The notes under the pieces: model-generated
Database searches by the model: none
What the model was told of the DNA's origin: nothing
What the model saw: the letters and a program-made list of their open reading frames with translations, nothing else
Translations under genes and position numbers: made by a program
In this document: positions 34,868-46,445 of the stretch, one piece after another
Position numbering within the stretch: the stretch's first letter is position 1
Layout of the letters: the number at the start of each line of letters is the position of its first letter
Assembly: GCA_039720395.1 (NCBI GenBank)
Contig: CM077823.1
Location: 10,248,107-10,312,106, forward strand
DNA length: 64,000 nucleotides
Source: Liquidambar formosana
Taxonomy: Eukaryota > Streptophyta > Magnoliopsida > Saxifragales > Altingiaceae
Direction of reading: 5' to 3'

Positions 34868-36337
34868 GGGCAAACTACATATTAGTGTCACTAACTTTAC
34901 CCCAAATTTCAATGTGGTGTATAAACTTTTAATTTGTCCAATTTAGTGCACTAACTATACATTAGTGTTTCAATGTGGGTAAACAAGGGATGGCCGTTTA
35001 ATTTACTAACGGAGACCGCACGTGGTGCTGATGTGGCGATCCACGTGGCGTTGACGTGGCATCCCTGGTGGAGTCTCCCCAGGAGAAATTACATATTAGT
35101 GTCACTAACTTTACCCCAAATTTCAATGTGGTGCATAAACTTTTAATTTGTCCAATTTAATGCACTAACTATACATTAGTGTTTCAATGTGGGTAAACAT
35201 GGGACGACCATTTACTTCACTAATGGGGACCTCATGTGCCCTCACGTGGTGGCCCATCTTGCACTGATGTGGCATTCCTGGTGGAGTCTCCCCATTTTTT
35301 CCCACCATTTGCATCTCACATGCGTAGCATCTGAGAGATTACTTACATTGATAACCCCTTATGATCTAGGGCTTCTGACCCAAGAGTGAGAATGGTGGTG
35401 GGAGTGGGGGATGCAAGGAGCTACTTTGCTTCCACATCGACTGCGAACTGATCTGAAGAATGGTAAAGATTATCTTCGGGAATGGTGGTAGGGGTGGGGG
35501 ACGACACGCGGGTTTGGGGAGGGGAGAGAATAGAGAAAGGATAGAAGGTGGAATTAGGGTTAGGGAGAAGAGGAGAGGGAAAACTGCATTTTTTTGAGGA
35601 AGTCGTTAATGTGGCAATAAAGGTGGAGAAGAATGGGGGAAGAGGGAGACTCTCATATCACATAAGTGGCACCAGTGTGTCTGTCTTTCCATGGTGGCAA
35701 TAGTGGTGGTGGTGGCAGTAGTAGAAGACATGGTGAATATCTTCCTACTTTCAATAGTAGCCTTTCTTCTCTTCAGATAGAAGGGATTGTAATTATGTAT
35801 GTTGGGAAAGGGAAAAGGGAAATGGAAAATAGAAAATGGAAATGGGAGGGAAGGTGGGGTTTCCTATGCTCTATCATTTCTGACTATGAATGGGTTCGTC
35901 GAAACAGCTTTGATGGAGACTCCACTAGGGATGCCACATCGATGGCAGATGGGCTACCACGTAAGCGCACATAAGGTCCTCGTTAGTGAATTAAACAGTC
36001 GTCCCATGTTTATCCACATTGAAACATTAATGTATAGTTAGTGCATTAAATTGGACAAATTAAAAGTTTATGCACCACATTGAAATTTGGGGTAAAGTTA
36101 GTGACACTAATATGTAATTTCTCCTGCGGAGACTCCACCAGGGATGCCACGTCAGCGCCACGTGGATCGCCACGTCAGCGCCACGTGAATTTCCGTTAGT
36201 AAACTAAACGGCCGTCCCTTGTTTACCCACATTGAAACACTAATGTATAGTTAGTGCACTAAATTGGACAAATTAAAAGTTTATACACTACATTGAAATT
36301 TGGGGTAAAGTTAGTGACACTAATATGTAGTTTGCCC
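34868..36337. mobile_element. Mutator-like element with doubled ends (1470 bp)
   Basis: The ends GGGCAAACTACATATTAGTG and the complement are flanked by nine A residues on each side (34859-34867, 36338-36346), a 9-bp duplication. Each terminal arm occurs twice in tandem (left 34868 and about 35090; right about 35990-36125 and 36165-36337). The 35290-35960 core is GC-richer and GA-rich, with a 102-residue frame at 35666-35974 (HGGNSGGGGSSRRHG). It may be captured host sequence but I cannot name it. No transposase is encoded. Confidence 0.85.
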
Positions 36338-36674
36338 AAAAAAAAATGTAGATGATGATACCATATAAAAATAAAATTGAGATTTTTTTTTAGAAAAAGT
36401 AAGAAAAACTATATTATGAGGGATCAATTTCACTTATTAAAAAAATTAATTAAATAATATTTAAAAGCATCAAAAATATAAAATATAGAAAATAAAAATA
36501 AAAATAAAATAAATATGTTTGTTACTTCCCTTTGGAATACACATCTCAAATTGAAGTAGCAAATTGTCACAGCCCACGTAAGGTAGCAAAAGACAGATTT
36601 GTTACCTTTTTTTTTTTTTTTTTTGGCTACCTCCCTCAAAGATGCTCTTGTATCACATATTAAATTATATTATA
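36338..36674. other. AT-rich spacer between elements
   Basis: This is A/T homopolymer-rich sequence. It could be the displaced 3' part of Helitron H3. No gene is visible. Confidence 0.35.
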
Positions 36675-36970
36675 TCTATACTACCTATAAAAGTTTATAC
36701 TTTAGAAATACTTTTGATTGACCATTACATCCTTATTTTAAATTTTAAATATTTATTTGCTTCCCATATTTAACCAATTAAGAATGTCTTATATTAACAC
36801 AAAAGTAACAAATAATATTGTGTTGAACATTTATTCTAATAAGTTAAATTAACACAAAAGTAACAAATAATTAGATTTTCATGTTCAGTATATATATATA
36901 TATATATAGAATTTATGAATTTTTTTATTTAAATAATATTCATGTGCAACGCACATGTGCCCATATCTAG
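36675..36970 (+). mobile_element. Helitron H4, minimal (296 bp)
   Basis: It starts TCTATACTACCTATAAAAG after A and ends with the stem CATGTGC-AAC-GCACATG, then CTAG at 36967-36970, then T. This is the shortest complete member of the family in the window. Confidence 0.85.
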
Positions 36971-36997
36971 TATATATATAAAGATATATATGAGAAC

Positions 36998-37121
36998 TGA
37001 TGATGTGCAGGATATTCTGGAGTATTTTGTTCGATTACGGACGTCTGTTGATGATACGTGGGCATTCACACGCACGTGCGTGACAGCTATGATCGAACGG
37101 GATATTCCGCACACAATCAAA
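36998..37121. mobile_element. Hairpin MITE, family V, copy 2
   Basis: TGATGATGTGCAGGATATTC at the left and GATATTCCGCACACAATCA at the right are inverted. It also carries the inner palindrome CACACGCACGTGCGTG. Confidence 0.6.
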
Positions 37122-37684
37122 GTTTATATATATGAAAATTTATGAGAAGAGTAAAAGTATCAAAGAGACTTTGACATCCCAACTAAGTTCGCATACCAAA
37201 GCTCCTAATCATGTGCTCACTACTTTAAGTATCATTAAATGAAAGAAAAAGAATACATAAGAAATAATGATACCATGTTATTATTTATAGAAATTGTGGT
37301 TACTTATTTTTTAGACCTAGTATGTTGCTTGATGAATGATCATGCTATAGACATTATTGTGATTTTTTGTGAGTATAAAGAGTGTTGAAAGTTCTTTGGA
37401 AATTTTTAGAGATTTTTCCTTTTTCCTTTTTTATAATTATAATTAATTAATATTAAATATTTATTATATCATAATGATGTCGCAGTTGAACATTTGAAGG
37501 CATCACCCTCATTATAATATGATATTTATTATAATGAATGAGTTTGTGAAACATTCTTAACCTCCTTGTTTGGATTTTCTGTGCTTATGACATCGGTGGG
37601 TTGGGCCTTGGTTGTGATTTCTAAATGGGTTTTGGCTTTGCTCTGTTCACAGAGTATGCAGCTACAAAGCTACAAATTGTCAAG

Positions 37685-38081
37685 GGGAACGGCTATTGCA
37701 ACCCCCATTCTTATTACCCCACTCCATCTTTTAGGATTTTAAGGTTTTATGCAAAATATAAAATGTTTTTATGAAAATTGGCCATGATGTCCACTAGAAA
37801 ACATCATTTTGAACAACTTTGTAGAAAAAAGTTTTTCCTAAATCTATTGTTTAAATATATTTTTTGGCCATTTATAGCCTTTATTTCATTTTTTGCCAAA
37901 AAATCTACTTAAACGATAGATTTTGGAAAAAAAAATTTTCTACAAAGTTGTTCAAAATAATGTTTTCTAGTTGACTAAGCGATCGGTTTTTGCAAAAACC
38001 TTTTATATTTTTCATGAAATCTTAAAAACCAAAAGAAAAAGGATGGACTTATCAGAATTGGGGGTTGCAATAGCCGTTCCC
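37685..38081. mobile_element. Mutator-type MITE, family M, copy 2 (397 bp)
   Basis: It has perfect inverted ends GGGAACGGCTATTGCAACCC and a perfect 9-bp duplication ATTGTCAAG (37676-37684, 38082-38090). The interior is itself nearly palindromic (CTAGAAAACATCATTTTGAA against TTCAAAATAATGTTTTCTAG). Confidence 0.9.
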
Positions 38082-38584
38082 ATTGTCAAGTCAATTTTTG
38101 TCATTGTGGTTGGTTTGTTTAGAAATGTCAATTTTTGTCATTGCGGTAGGTTTGTATAGAAATTGGTGCCAGGTTTGTTTAGAAATTGGGGCCCATCGTC
38201 ACCAAATGATAGGCACCACTAAAGCAATCATTTGTAGAAAGAAAATTACTATGACTTGAGTTGAACCATTTGACCCACCCACTCCACGCTACCCCACCTC
38301 TGTGTGCCTCTGGGTTAGCTGGACCTTACTGTGTTAAATTTGAACATAAAGGGGAAGAACCATGATCTTATTGGGGAAATAGTGGTACTATTTAGATAAC
38401 TAATGGTATCCCTCGATAGATGGGATAAATGTGTACCTAACCAAACTATTTATTTATTTTTACTTTTGAAAAATAGATAAAACTCATCCTCACTCCCAAT
38501 CTCCCTTAATATCAACAAATATGTATCAATGCTTCCTTATAAACTTGAACTCAAGATCACAAGACAAATTTCTTCAAAATCTCT

Positions 38585-38790
38585 CATTTAAGTAAATTTT
38601 TTTTGACATTTACGGTTCTTGTTTAATTTTTGGCCAAAAATTTCACTTAAATAATAAATTTTGCAAAAACTTCTTTACACAAAATTATTCAAAATGATGT
38701 TTTCTAATAGACAACACAACTAGTTTTTATAAAAAACTTTTATTTTTTCATAAGATCTTTAAAAACTAAAATAAGTGGGGGTGCAAATAA
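38585..38790. mobile_element. Family M fragment, copy 3
   Basis: The half-arm phrases GGCCAAAAATTTCACTTAAA, TTATTCAAAATGATGTTTTC and TTTTTCATAAGATC match the right half of copy 2. The ends are lost. Confidence 0.6.
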
Positions 38791-38950
38791 AATTGAGGGG
38801 TGGCATGGCCAGACCCAAAAACAAATCCTTAGTTCATGCTCCGCTCAGCCCAATTATGGCTCACATTCCTTGGCCCAAGCTATGCCCATTCAATCGAATG
38901 AGATCATTAACTCTAAAGTGAAGAACAATTGGTCGCTCTGAAATAAAGAA

Positions 38951-39255
38951 GGTTTGTTTGAGTATCTAATTTGAAATTAAATAATTTAAGAAATTTTACA
39001 TAAAGTCAAAAGGCATAAATTCATCAACTCGAGTTGATAAATTCAAAAAAATGATAGTTAATTATCACAAATGAGAGTGAAAATTTAAAATAGTAGCATT
39101 TCGTGAATTTTTAAAAAATTGATCATATAGCATCAACTATAGTGATAACTCCAACATTTCAAAATATTCCCATTTAAGCTTATAGATCTATTCCTTCAAT
39201 ACAATATAAAATTTCTTAAATTGTTTAATTTCGAATTGGACCCCAAATAGTCCCT
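38951..39255. mobile_element. MITE, family W, copy 1
   Basis: The outer phrase GTTTG(A/G)GTATCTAATTTGAAA is inverted at the right as TTTCGAATTGGACCCCAAA. It matches copies at 51577-51799 and 61494-61803, including the internal CATCAACTATAGTGAT. Confidence 0.7.
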
Positions 39256-40319
39256 AAAACGTTATTAGAGTCTCTTTGCTCAAACATTGGCCTGAATCCA
39301 AAGACTTCGGATCTTAGTTCAAGACTCTAACCATCTAGATGACATTGACTTGGTAACCTTGCACTTCCCATAGAAAATGCAAACGGACAACATTTATGGT
39401 GGGCCGGGCTAACTTTCCCTAAAGATTTACCCAACATAAACTTTGGGCCCAGAAGATAAACCAAGATCAACCTAGTCAAATTCAAATGAAGGACAAACCT
39501 ATTCATTTTTGGGCCACAAGGGTGCATATCGGGTGGGGGGAGCTCTAATTGACAAGCCTATCCGTGACCTTTTGTTGAGAAGCCTACCTGGGTTCTTTCC
39601 GTCACAACCTTCAATTTTAAACGTGGTAGCATGACATACTGTAGAAATGACAGTCAAATAATGGCCATAAATAGATTTTAATTTATTTTTTTTAAAAAAA
39701 ATCAAGGTTTATTATTTTTGTGTAGTCATGATGACAGTCTGTCATGCCGTCATTTTCTTTTAAATAGAGCAGAGGTCTCTGTCCCAAAAAAATAAATTTA
39801 AAAAAAAATAAAATGCAGAGGTTATCTCATAGGCCTCATACCCTTGGTCAGAATCGTGCCAACATGAGTAAAATTAGATTTCAATGATAAGCCGTCATGA
39901 TGAGAACGGTAAAAAAAATGGAAAAAAAAAGTAGAGGAGACGTAGAATCAAGAGCCTTAGTCCCATTACTAAAACCATCCCGAGTCGTGGTAATGGTGGT
40001 GTGCTCCAACCACTGCGCATGGTCCTTACTGCTTTTATAATGGAAAGCCTAGTCATTGAGGCTGAAATATTAAGAAGGAAACTGGACAAACGTTTGCAAC
40101 TTCCTACAATCCTACCTATGGATCGACTTTCGTAAAGCCTCGTCCGATTCATGCAATCCTACAGTTGTTACGCCCCTTTGCCACCTTATATTCCTTTTTT
40201 TCTCTCTTTTGTTAATTATTGTGTCATAAGTCCCAGTATTTAAAAGAAAAGAAAAGAAAAAATAGGTTTCATAAAGTGATAAGTTTTACCAAAACTCTTT
40301 TAAAGCCGCAAATCCATAG
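39256..40319. other. Intergenic, no gene recognised
   Basis: It holds the 40066-40235 relic shared with 31364-31545. The short frames at 39327-39527, 39499-39705 and 39895-40152 have no recognisable family. Confidence 0.5.
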
Positions 40320-41328
40320 CCCTGTTTGGGAAACTGTAACTTTTGCTTTTAGGAAAAAGTAATAGAAGAGAATCAGTTTCTGTTTGGAAACTATATTCAA
40401 AAGTACTGTTAGAGCTGAGAGTGATTTTTTGTCTCTTTGGGAAGAACATTTGTTGTTATTGTTGTTATAACCCTAAATTGATTGAACTATCCCTTATAAT
40501 AAATGATTTTTTATTTTTTTTTATAATATTAATGATTGGGGGTATCCTAGACTGTACTCTTATCGAAATTTGAGCTCAAACTATTCCCCTAATAGCCTAA
40601 GTAAGGCATTCCATAACCACACAAATAACAAAAGTAGTGAGGCATTAAAACGATAACCTTTGGAAAACACATGCAAGACTTGACCTCTCGACCAACCCCA
40701 CAAAGGTGTATTATTAGGGTTTCTGCTTACGTTTATATATTTATATATATATATATATATATTTATTTATTTATTTATATTTTTTCCTTGCTTAAAAGAA
40801 AAAAAAAAGAGAGAGAGAGAGCATGAATTGATATTTAAAAAAAAAAAAAATTATTACAAATCCAAATTTTATGGAATCAATTGTTGAAAAAATTCCAATA
40901 AGTATAAATCAATGAATGTATGAAGGGAGAAAAAAAAAAGATTTGAAGTTTAAATTAGGATCCTATAGGTCCAAGTTGGTTGAAGTTACCAAGACATTGA
41001 TGGCGGCAAGAGAGAGGAGCACAACCACAAGAGAGGAGAGGACTTGGGTCTAAGGTGGGACATTATCGTTTTGTTAAAAGATATATGTGGAAAAAATTGT
41101 TTCCATACTCGAGCATTAACGGTAGTTTTGAAAATATGAAAAGTTATTAAAATCCTCTGCAAAAGACTGACACCAGCTTTTGATTAAAAGATGAGGGCAG
41201 TCTGCTTATTATATAATAACTTTTTGAGCTTATAAGTAATTATGATTTAGACTATCAAACAGAACCAAAAGTGATTTTAAGTTTCAAAAGTGATTTTAGA
41301 CTATCTAAAAGCTTAGCCAAACAGGGCC
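40320..41328. mobile_element. Non-autonomous DNA element with CCCTGTTTGG ends
   Basis: CCCTGTTTGGGAAACT at the left and the complement of CCCTGTTTGGCTAAGC at the right are inverted ends of the kind found in hAT and PIF families. Both inner flanks contain AAAAGTGATTTT-like phrases. No transposase and no clear target duplication were seen. Confidence 0.55.
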
Positions 41329-42060
41329 TAAGTCTCCAAATGTTACCGTTTGGGCAATTTATTGGTTTGCTATGTTCCACGAATTCCAGCCTAACCCTTT
41401 CGCCTAATATGGTATTCTAGCAAGTTATTGACTTTTAAAATTAAACAAAATTCTCTTTGAGTTTATACCCCACAATTTTCGTGACAATCAGTCTTTGTGC
41501 CCATATTCATCTCCATGAACATCTGTTTGGCAAATTCAAATTTAATTTTGAGTTCAGTTTCGTGTTACGTTTTCCTTGGCAAATATGTTGGGGGTATTTT
41601 TTCAAAGTTTGAACATTTATCACTACCAGGTTACATGGCATAAGCCATGTTTCCCCGTAACTGGGGTTTTTTTGTTTTTTTTTAATCCTTAATAAGTGAA
41701 AAACTGGTTGATGCATAAGCCATACAGTTCCACTTAAAGACTTTTTGCAATGCATCCCTTCCACCATTTTTTAAAACCCAAAAGTATTGCATGCAACTGA
41801 GCTTGGAATAAGCCCTTTTTTCACCCCATGCTAGTGGATAAAACCATCACAAAACATTCTCGCACATAAAGACCCCCACGTCCATTGCCATTGTCAGAAC
41901 CCACAGTGCTACTATTTTCTTACCAGTTTGTGTAACTATTTATATAAATAACCATGGATTGAAACTTGTCGACAAAATCATGTTGAAAACTCAAAGTAAC
42001 TATCTTCATTTCCTAATTAATAACACATAATGTGATCGCGCAGCCAACATGAATATGATA
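41329..42060. other. Spacer, no gene recognised
   Basis: The 86-residue minus-strand frame at 41507-41767 has no recognisable family. Its first part is related in style to the repeats that follow. Confidence 0.4.
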
Positions 42061-42960
42061 CGATGAATCACATTAAAAAATGTATACCATCAGCATGCAC
42101 CATGTCATTAATTTCGCAACCATCACGCCCGATTTTTTTGTATAATTGTTGCATCAAATTCTCATACACAAACCACAAAAAAAAATGACATTTTTATGGG
42201 TAGCTGTTTCTTCAAGTGTTCATACACAAACCACAAAAAAAATGACATTTTTATGGGTAACTGTTTCTTCGAGTGTTCATACACAAACCACAAAAAAAAC
42301 GACATTCTTTTGGGTAATTCACGATGCGATGAATCACATTAAACAATGCACACCATCAGCATGCACCATGTCCTCAATTTTGCAACCATAACGCTCAATT
42401 TTTTTGTATAACTGTTACATCAAATTCTTATACACAAACCACAAAAAAAAATGGCATTTTTATGAGTAACTGTTTCTTCAAGTGTTCATACACAAAAAAA
42501 AAAAAAAATGACATTCTTTTGGGTAACTCTTTCATCGAATGTTCACACACAAACCCCAAAAAATGGACCCCATCGAATGTTCTTCCCTCGAATGTTAATA
42601 CATTGTTGTCAAGATAACCTATTAGATGTAACAGTTTTACCTAGAAGTGCAAATGTATATATATATATATTTTTGTCTAGATGTGTAGTTCATGCCGAAA
42701 ATTTGAAGCCCAAAACCACCACATTTTTCATTAATTAAAAACAAAAAAAAAATAGAATCTGAAATAATGTCATTGTTTAACAAACCCAATAAACAGTTAC
42801 CTCGAATGTTCATATCCAGACCCCAAAAAAAATCGAATCTTTACATTCAATCGACTATCACAATCGAATCTTTACATTCAATCTGCCTCCCTAGAAAGAG
42901 TTACACCAATTGTTCATACCCAAACCCAAATAAAAATCGAATCTTTACATTCAAATCTAA
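42061..42960. repeat. Minisatellite with about 57-bp units
   Basis: About six units begin CATACACAAACCACAAAAAA and continue ATGACATTTTTATGGGTAAC (starts near 42162, 42221, 42278, 42430, 42488, 42543). A larger block starting GATGAATCACATTAAA occurs twice (about 42063 and 42338), making a two-level array. Further right, AATCGAATCTTTACATTCAA occurs three times (about 42831-42955). The frames across it are repetitive and not convincing genes. Confidence 0.8.
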
Positions 42961-43081
42961 AAAACTCGAATTCGGCTCACGAGAAGCATTTGCCAGTAAC
43001 TAAAGCGCCCTAGGATCTATCCATAAGGTAGCTCCATGACAAATTGAATGATCGAAAAAGAAGTGATCACTATAATCTATA

Positions 43082-45004
43082 TCTATACTACCTATAAAAA
43101 GATGAATGTAAGAAAAACTTTTGATTGACTAATATACCCTTATTTTAATTTTTAAATACATAACTACCCTTCTGCATATATAGGAAATATAGTAATATAA
43201 AACACATACCTTAATAAGAATTATAAGGAAACTATAATTCTTATAAAAATTAAATAAAACCAAACTTAAATAGGAATTCTAAGGAAACGGAAACTATAAT
43301 TCTATCTTAGAAAAACTTTTGATCGACTATATTGCCCCTAATAAAATACATAAAGACGGTATTACCCATTGCTTACCCTATTCATAATCCGTCAAATATA
43401 CTTTGAAAAAGCCCTAGCTGTCTATAACTCTTCCTCTTGATTGTATCCTTTTAGCTTTCCTATACCGGCACATTCTCCAATTTGTTGGGCATTCAAACTC
43501 TACTTACGACCTTGATCTTCATAGATAGGTTAGTCTTTCTCAAACAATGTTTTCTCCGTTAAGATTGGTATTATAATTTTTTTCCTTTGTATATATTTGG
43601 CTCAGAGAAAATTGGGGAGAAGAACAGAAAATTAATAGTTTGATGTATTGTTTCATGTAGTTTTGGTTTTTCAAACATTAGGGTAATCATGAAAGTGAAG
43701 GTAGATTAATTTGGCTCAGTAAAGTAGAGGTGTTATTATTTTTATTTTTTTTCATTGTTAGATTTAATGTATTGAGTTGTTTATTTCTTTCTATTTGGTT
43801 GGTTGCCAAAAAAATCAAAGAAGATAAAATAAAAGAAAATACAACTTGATTATATGTTTAATGTTATTTGGATTTTCCAAAAATGAGGAACCCAGTTCAA
43901 CCTAACCAAGTAATTGTGTTTTGCTTGATTAGATGGGCAAAGGTTTTTATTGAAGTTGGTTGAAGTCGTTTTGACTCAGCTGTTGTTATTTCATCCGGCC
44001 CACATTGATGGATTTCTAATCTTACATAATGTAGAAAAGTGTTACATCCCATGATAGAAATCAAGAGATGCAAAAAAAAAAAAAAAGTAAAAAAAAAATC
44101 ATTAAACATATATGAACACCAACTACTTGTTTGTATGCATCATAAAACAATATCTTATATATGGTTTTATAGAGAAATTTTTTTGAAACTTATGTTAAAT
44201 TTTTTTAGTTTACAGAAAGTGGCAACAGAGTTTTTAACATTTTTTGAAGCTAAGAAAAGGGAAATGGGTCGACCATTCTTGGATTCGACATGGAGTGGAA
44301 ACCGGCATCTAGAGAAGGTTGGTACAACTAGCTGAAATTTCTTTTTGGCATAATTTCAGTTTGCTTCTCAAATGTAATTTTCCGAAGTGATGCATTCGTA
44401 TTATTAAAATTCTTATTTTGTTATTACCTGTTGGTTAGATCCATGTAGGCTATGTTCGGTAGCATCCGAATGCAATGCTTTGTTGTAACATTAAGGGATT
44501 TAAAACGTTTGTGGACAGAGTTCCATAAATAAAAAAAATGCGATTTGATTTATTTAATTTGATCCATTTACTTCTCTTTTACAATTCTTATTCTGATAAT
44601 CTTATCTTCTTAAATTTTTATATGAAGTTATGTTTTCTATAGTTTATTTAACTGCGGAAAATGCTACCATGTCATGAGCACCCCTCATTATGAGTTTCCA
44701 TGAACTCTCCCTATATTTATACAATTCGTAGCATTACCAAGTTCATTTTGTGAACTTTAATTTTTCTCAACCTCCAAATTTTAATATAGTAGTATCACCA
44801 ATACTATATTTTATTGTAACATACGTTTCTCAAACTCAATAATGGTTTGAAACTTTCATTTTTGTGCTTCGACCTCATTTAAGTATTTATTTTTGGAGTC
44901 ATTTTTTATTTATAAGTTGGTTTTTGTGTTGACAAATCTATTTTAAAAAAGAAGAAACCAAAACAAAAAATAGTTCACGTGCAACGCACGTGTGCACCAA
45001 CTAG
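43082..45004 (+). mobile_element. Helitron H5 (1.9 kb) with exon-like cargo
   Basis: It starts TCTATACTACCTATAAAAAG after A at 43081. It ends with the stem CACGTGC-AAC-GCACGTG (44976-44992), then CTAG at 45001-45004, followed by T. The first 250 bp match the other Helitrons here. The middle (43380-44340) does not match them and includes an exon-like stretch, as expected of a gene-capturing Helitron. No Rep/helicase is encoded. Confidence 0.9.
44216..44317 (+). pseudogene. Exon-like captured fragment (34 codons)
   Basis: 102 bp with no stop read KVATEFLTFFEAKKREMG, RPFLDSTWSGNRHLEK. They are preceded by a T-rich tract and TTTACAG and followed by GTTGGT, so both splice boundaries are plausible and in phase 0. 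I do not recognise the parent gene. Composition and boundaries differ clearly from the surrounding AT-rich filler. Confidence 0.45.
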
Positions 45005-45438
45005 TGACGAAGGAAAGCTTTGTTGACGAAATGAAAAGGTATAGGTGAAATGCAAGCAGCACTAGAGAGAAGGTACTGCGACAACTGCCTTCAATTTAGT
45101 TTCGTAATTTTCGGAACTTGATTGTTGCGAGATGAAAATCCCGGATTTTGGGGAATGTTGAAACCGTTGGTAGAAAGGGGCAGGGACATTTTTGTAATAT
45201 CATTAATTAATAGACGTGGGGCTTCATTTGTTTTTGAAGTAGAACTTTAACCCGTCCAAGTATGCAAAATTGGATTTTTGGCCAAACGCACCAAAATAAA
45301 ACATCTATATTATGCATTTCAATTTTGTTTTCCTCCTATTTAAAAAGATATCATGCATTTCTATTTTTTCAGGTCCCAACTCCCAGCTGTCTCAGCATTC
45401 CCACATTGCAAAGGGTTGGAACTTTTAACATTTTATTT

Positions 45439-46391
45439 GGGGAAAATCAACAATAACCTTAATAAGAAGGTTAGGTTTAACAATCGCACCATCAAAAGAT
45501 TTTTAACTCCTTAACCCATATTTTAGTATACTTATTAGCATACGGGAATTTTTTTTAATTTTAAATTTCCATATTAACCTTATATATATCCATAGTAAAA
45601 TGTGACTGTCTTTTATATAAATTCTACAACTTCTTGTAAATACTCCATCCGTCTTATAAAGATGGGCTATTTTTGCTATTTTTTGTAACCCAAAATGTTT
45701 GTCCATTTTGAAGTCAAATCATAATTTTTTTGAACTTTCCTATATCACCATTTATTTTTAGCAACACAAAACCCAATACCATGTAAGAGAGGGTATTTTT
45801 GGAAAGATGGAGTTTAATAAATGACAAGTCAATGTAATAATGATTTTTCTTGTTTTGTCAAACTTGACAGATCTTTGTGAGATTAAGGGAGTAACATTTT
45901 ATATTATGTTATTTTTCCTTTGATCTAAACCGGAATGAGTTTCAAGGAAAAAGAAGAAGACGATGATGATGATGGCAATCCAATTGGTGGGTCTCGATGG
46001 ACTAGTGCATCAATGAAGCTAAAAGAAGGAAGATGTAACAGTAGTCATGATGAGTGCATTAATGAAGAAGAAAGAAGATGTAGTAGCAGCAACGTGAGAG
46101 AGGAAGTGCTTGAAGGCAGAGGAAAGGCTTGAATCCTTTCGAGGTTAGGTCGCCGAAGATGGAGAAGGTCAGGGGTAGGATCATCGAAGGTCAAATAGTC
46201 GTTGCAAGATGGTTGGAACTTGATCGCCGATGGAAGTTTCTGCCTTTGATAACCTTGGGAGAGAGGGAGAACGGTGAAGTTAGGATGTATAAAAAGGTAT
46301 TTTTGTCAAAAAGTGGTTATTAGGTTAAGGAAAAAGATGTTGGAATAATTGTAAAATCAGTTTTATAATATGGGACTATGGTCAAAAATCC
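45439..46391. mobile_element. Mutator-like element, private to copy B
   Basis: It begins GGGGAAAATCAACAATAACC and ends AAAAATCC, related to the ends at 3944-5266. The 9-bp flanks ATTTTATTT and TTTCTTTTT are only a partial match (6 of 9), but copy A (about 32430-32445) reads straight through. It contains a Stowaway-like MITE and a GA-rich core with short frames (45935-46132, 46129-46323). Confidence 0.65.
45643..45891. mobile_element. Stowaway-like MITE (249 bp)
   Basis: CTCCATCCGTCTTATAAAG and the complement of CTCCCTTAATCTCACAAAG are the ends, with TA on both sides. This is the mariner/Stowaway pattern. It is nested in the MULE. Confidence 0.75.
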
Positions 46392-46445
46392 TTTCTTTTT
46401 TCCTACTCTTATATTTCAAAGGATGTGACCCACTTGAGTTATTTC

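Noticed and set aside
39285..39345. Possible tRNA or SINE near GATCTTAGTTCAAGACTC
   Set aside because: A B-box-like word is present but no A box, cloverleaf or A tail could be fitted around it.
42061..42960. CRISPR-like direct repeats
   Set aside because: The units are contiguous tandem repeats in a plant nuclear context, with no unique spacers and no cas genes.
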